From Phormidium tanganyikae FI6-MK23 (lineage in GTDB: Bacteria; Cyanobacteriota; Cyanobacteriia; Leptolyngbyales; Leptolyngbyaceae), in assembly GCA_019359175.1 (NCBI GenBank), contig JAHHHU010000001.1, positions 310,001 to 374,000 of the forward strand: 64,000 nt of DNA, written 5' to 3'. This document shows, in pieces, positions 63,968-64,000 of the stretch; the first letter of the stretch is position 1, and each line of letters starts with the position of its first letter. The notes below the pieces were generated by a model, which was not told the origin of the DNA, did not search any database, and worked only from the letters and a program-made list of their open reading frames with translations. The translations under genes and the position numbers were made by a program.

Positions 63968-64000
63968 ACTCTACACTCCTCATGGGCTGCGAACTTTTTA

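Overview
The window reads as cyanobacterial chromosome. It carries a complete phycocyanin operon (cpcB-A-C-D-E-F plus three cpcG genes), the cyanobacterial or plastid families Ycf20, DnaK3 and cyAbrB, an SLH-domain porin, and very frequent GATCGC/GCGATCGC (HIP1-type) octamers. The gene mix suggests a filamentous, Leptolyngbya-like genome; that genus-level guess is inference. Most genes are ordinary housekeeping or conserved cyanobacterial genes. The accessory material is small toxin-antitoxin or HNH-nuclease modules, four Uma2 nucleases, IS and MITE debris and several broken genes.

Layout. 1-10.7 kb: a truncated DUF39 homocysteine-synthesis gene, ycf20, a dnaK3-dnaJ chaperone pair, an L,D-transpeptidase, a Uma2 gene, a DUF4126-mntA-hepT cluster, an LpxB-related gene and trmFO. 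10.9-13.8 kb: a membrane protein whose stop codon lies in the end of a decayed IS982-type element; on the other side of the element is the stump of a glycosyltransferase. 13.8-29.5 kb: a TAXI-type binding protein, a TPM-domain protein, a three-gene membrane-stress-like operon, a Ser/Thr kinase with pentapeptide repeats, tadA, gyrA, a TIGR01777 epimerase, a frameshifted histidine phosphatase, speA, ndk, a VapBC-like pair and a TerC protein.

29.7-30.1 kb has no gene but holds a dense cluster of DnaA boxes (three TTTTCCACA, one TTATCCACA and several near matches). It is the best candidate for the chromosomal origin oriC. Genes on either side lean moderately toward transcription away from it.

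30.2-42 kb: a DUF2811 gene, a RecB/Cas4-like nuclease, a pseudokinase, a coiled-coil protein, DUF3598, aat, rpsN, nth, rseP, a broken HNH nuclease with its small partner, and serS. 42.2-48.9 kb: the phycocyanin rod operon. It encodes both phycocyanin subunits, one rod linker, the rod cap, the CpcE/F bilin lyase and three rod-core linkers. Hairpins lie between several cistrons, a MITE-like repeat sits between cpcG1 and cpcG2, and a strong terminator closes the operon. 49-64 kb: Uma2, an OpuB-type osmolyte ABC transporter, a MASE1/VOC gene graveyard, a ParE-type toxin-antitoxin pair, a half-size TauE protein, def, an HtrA-type protease, cyAbrB with a 36-residue membrane peptide behind it, a CLC chloride transporter, a GT39 glycosyltransferase, a second decayed HNH module, rpiA and an SLH porin.

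No tRNA, rRNA or CRISPR array was recognised by eye. No large new multi-gene system stands out. The most notable items are the candidate origin, the pseudokinase, the IS-mediated junction at 12.3-13.1 kb, and the set of genes broken by small insertions or deletions.
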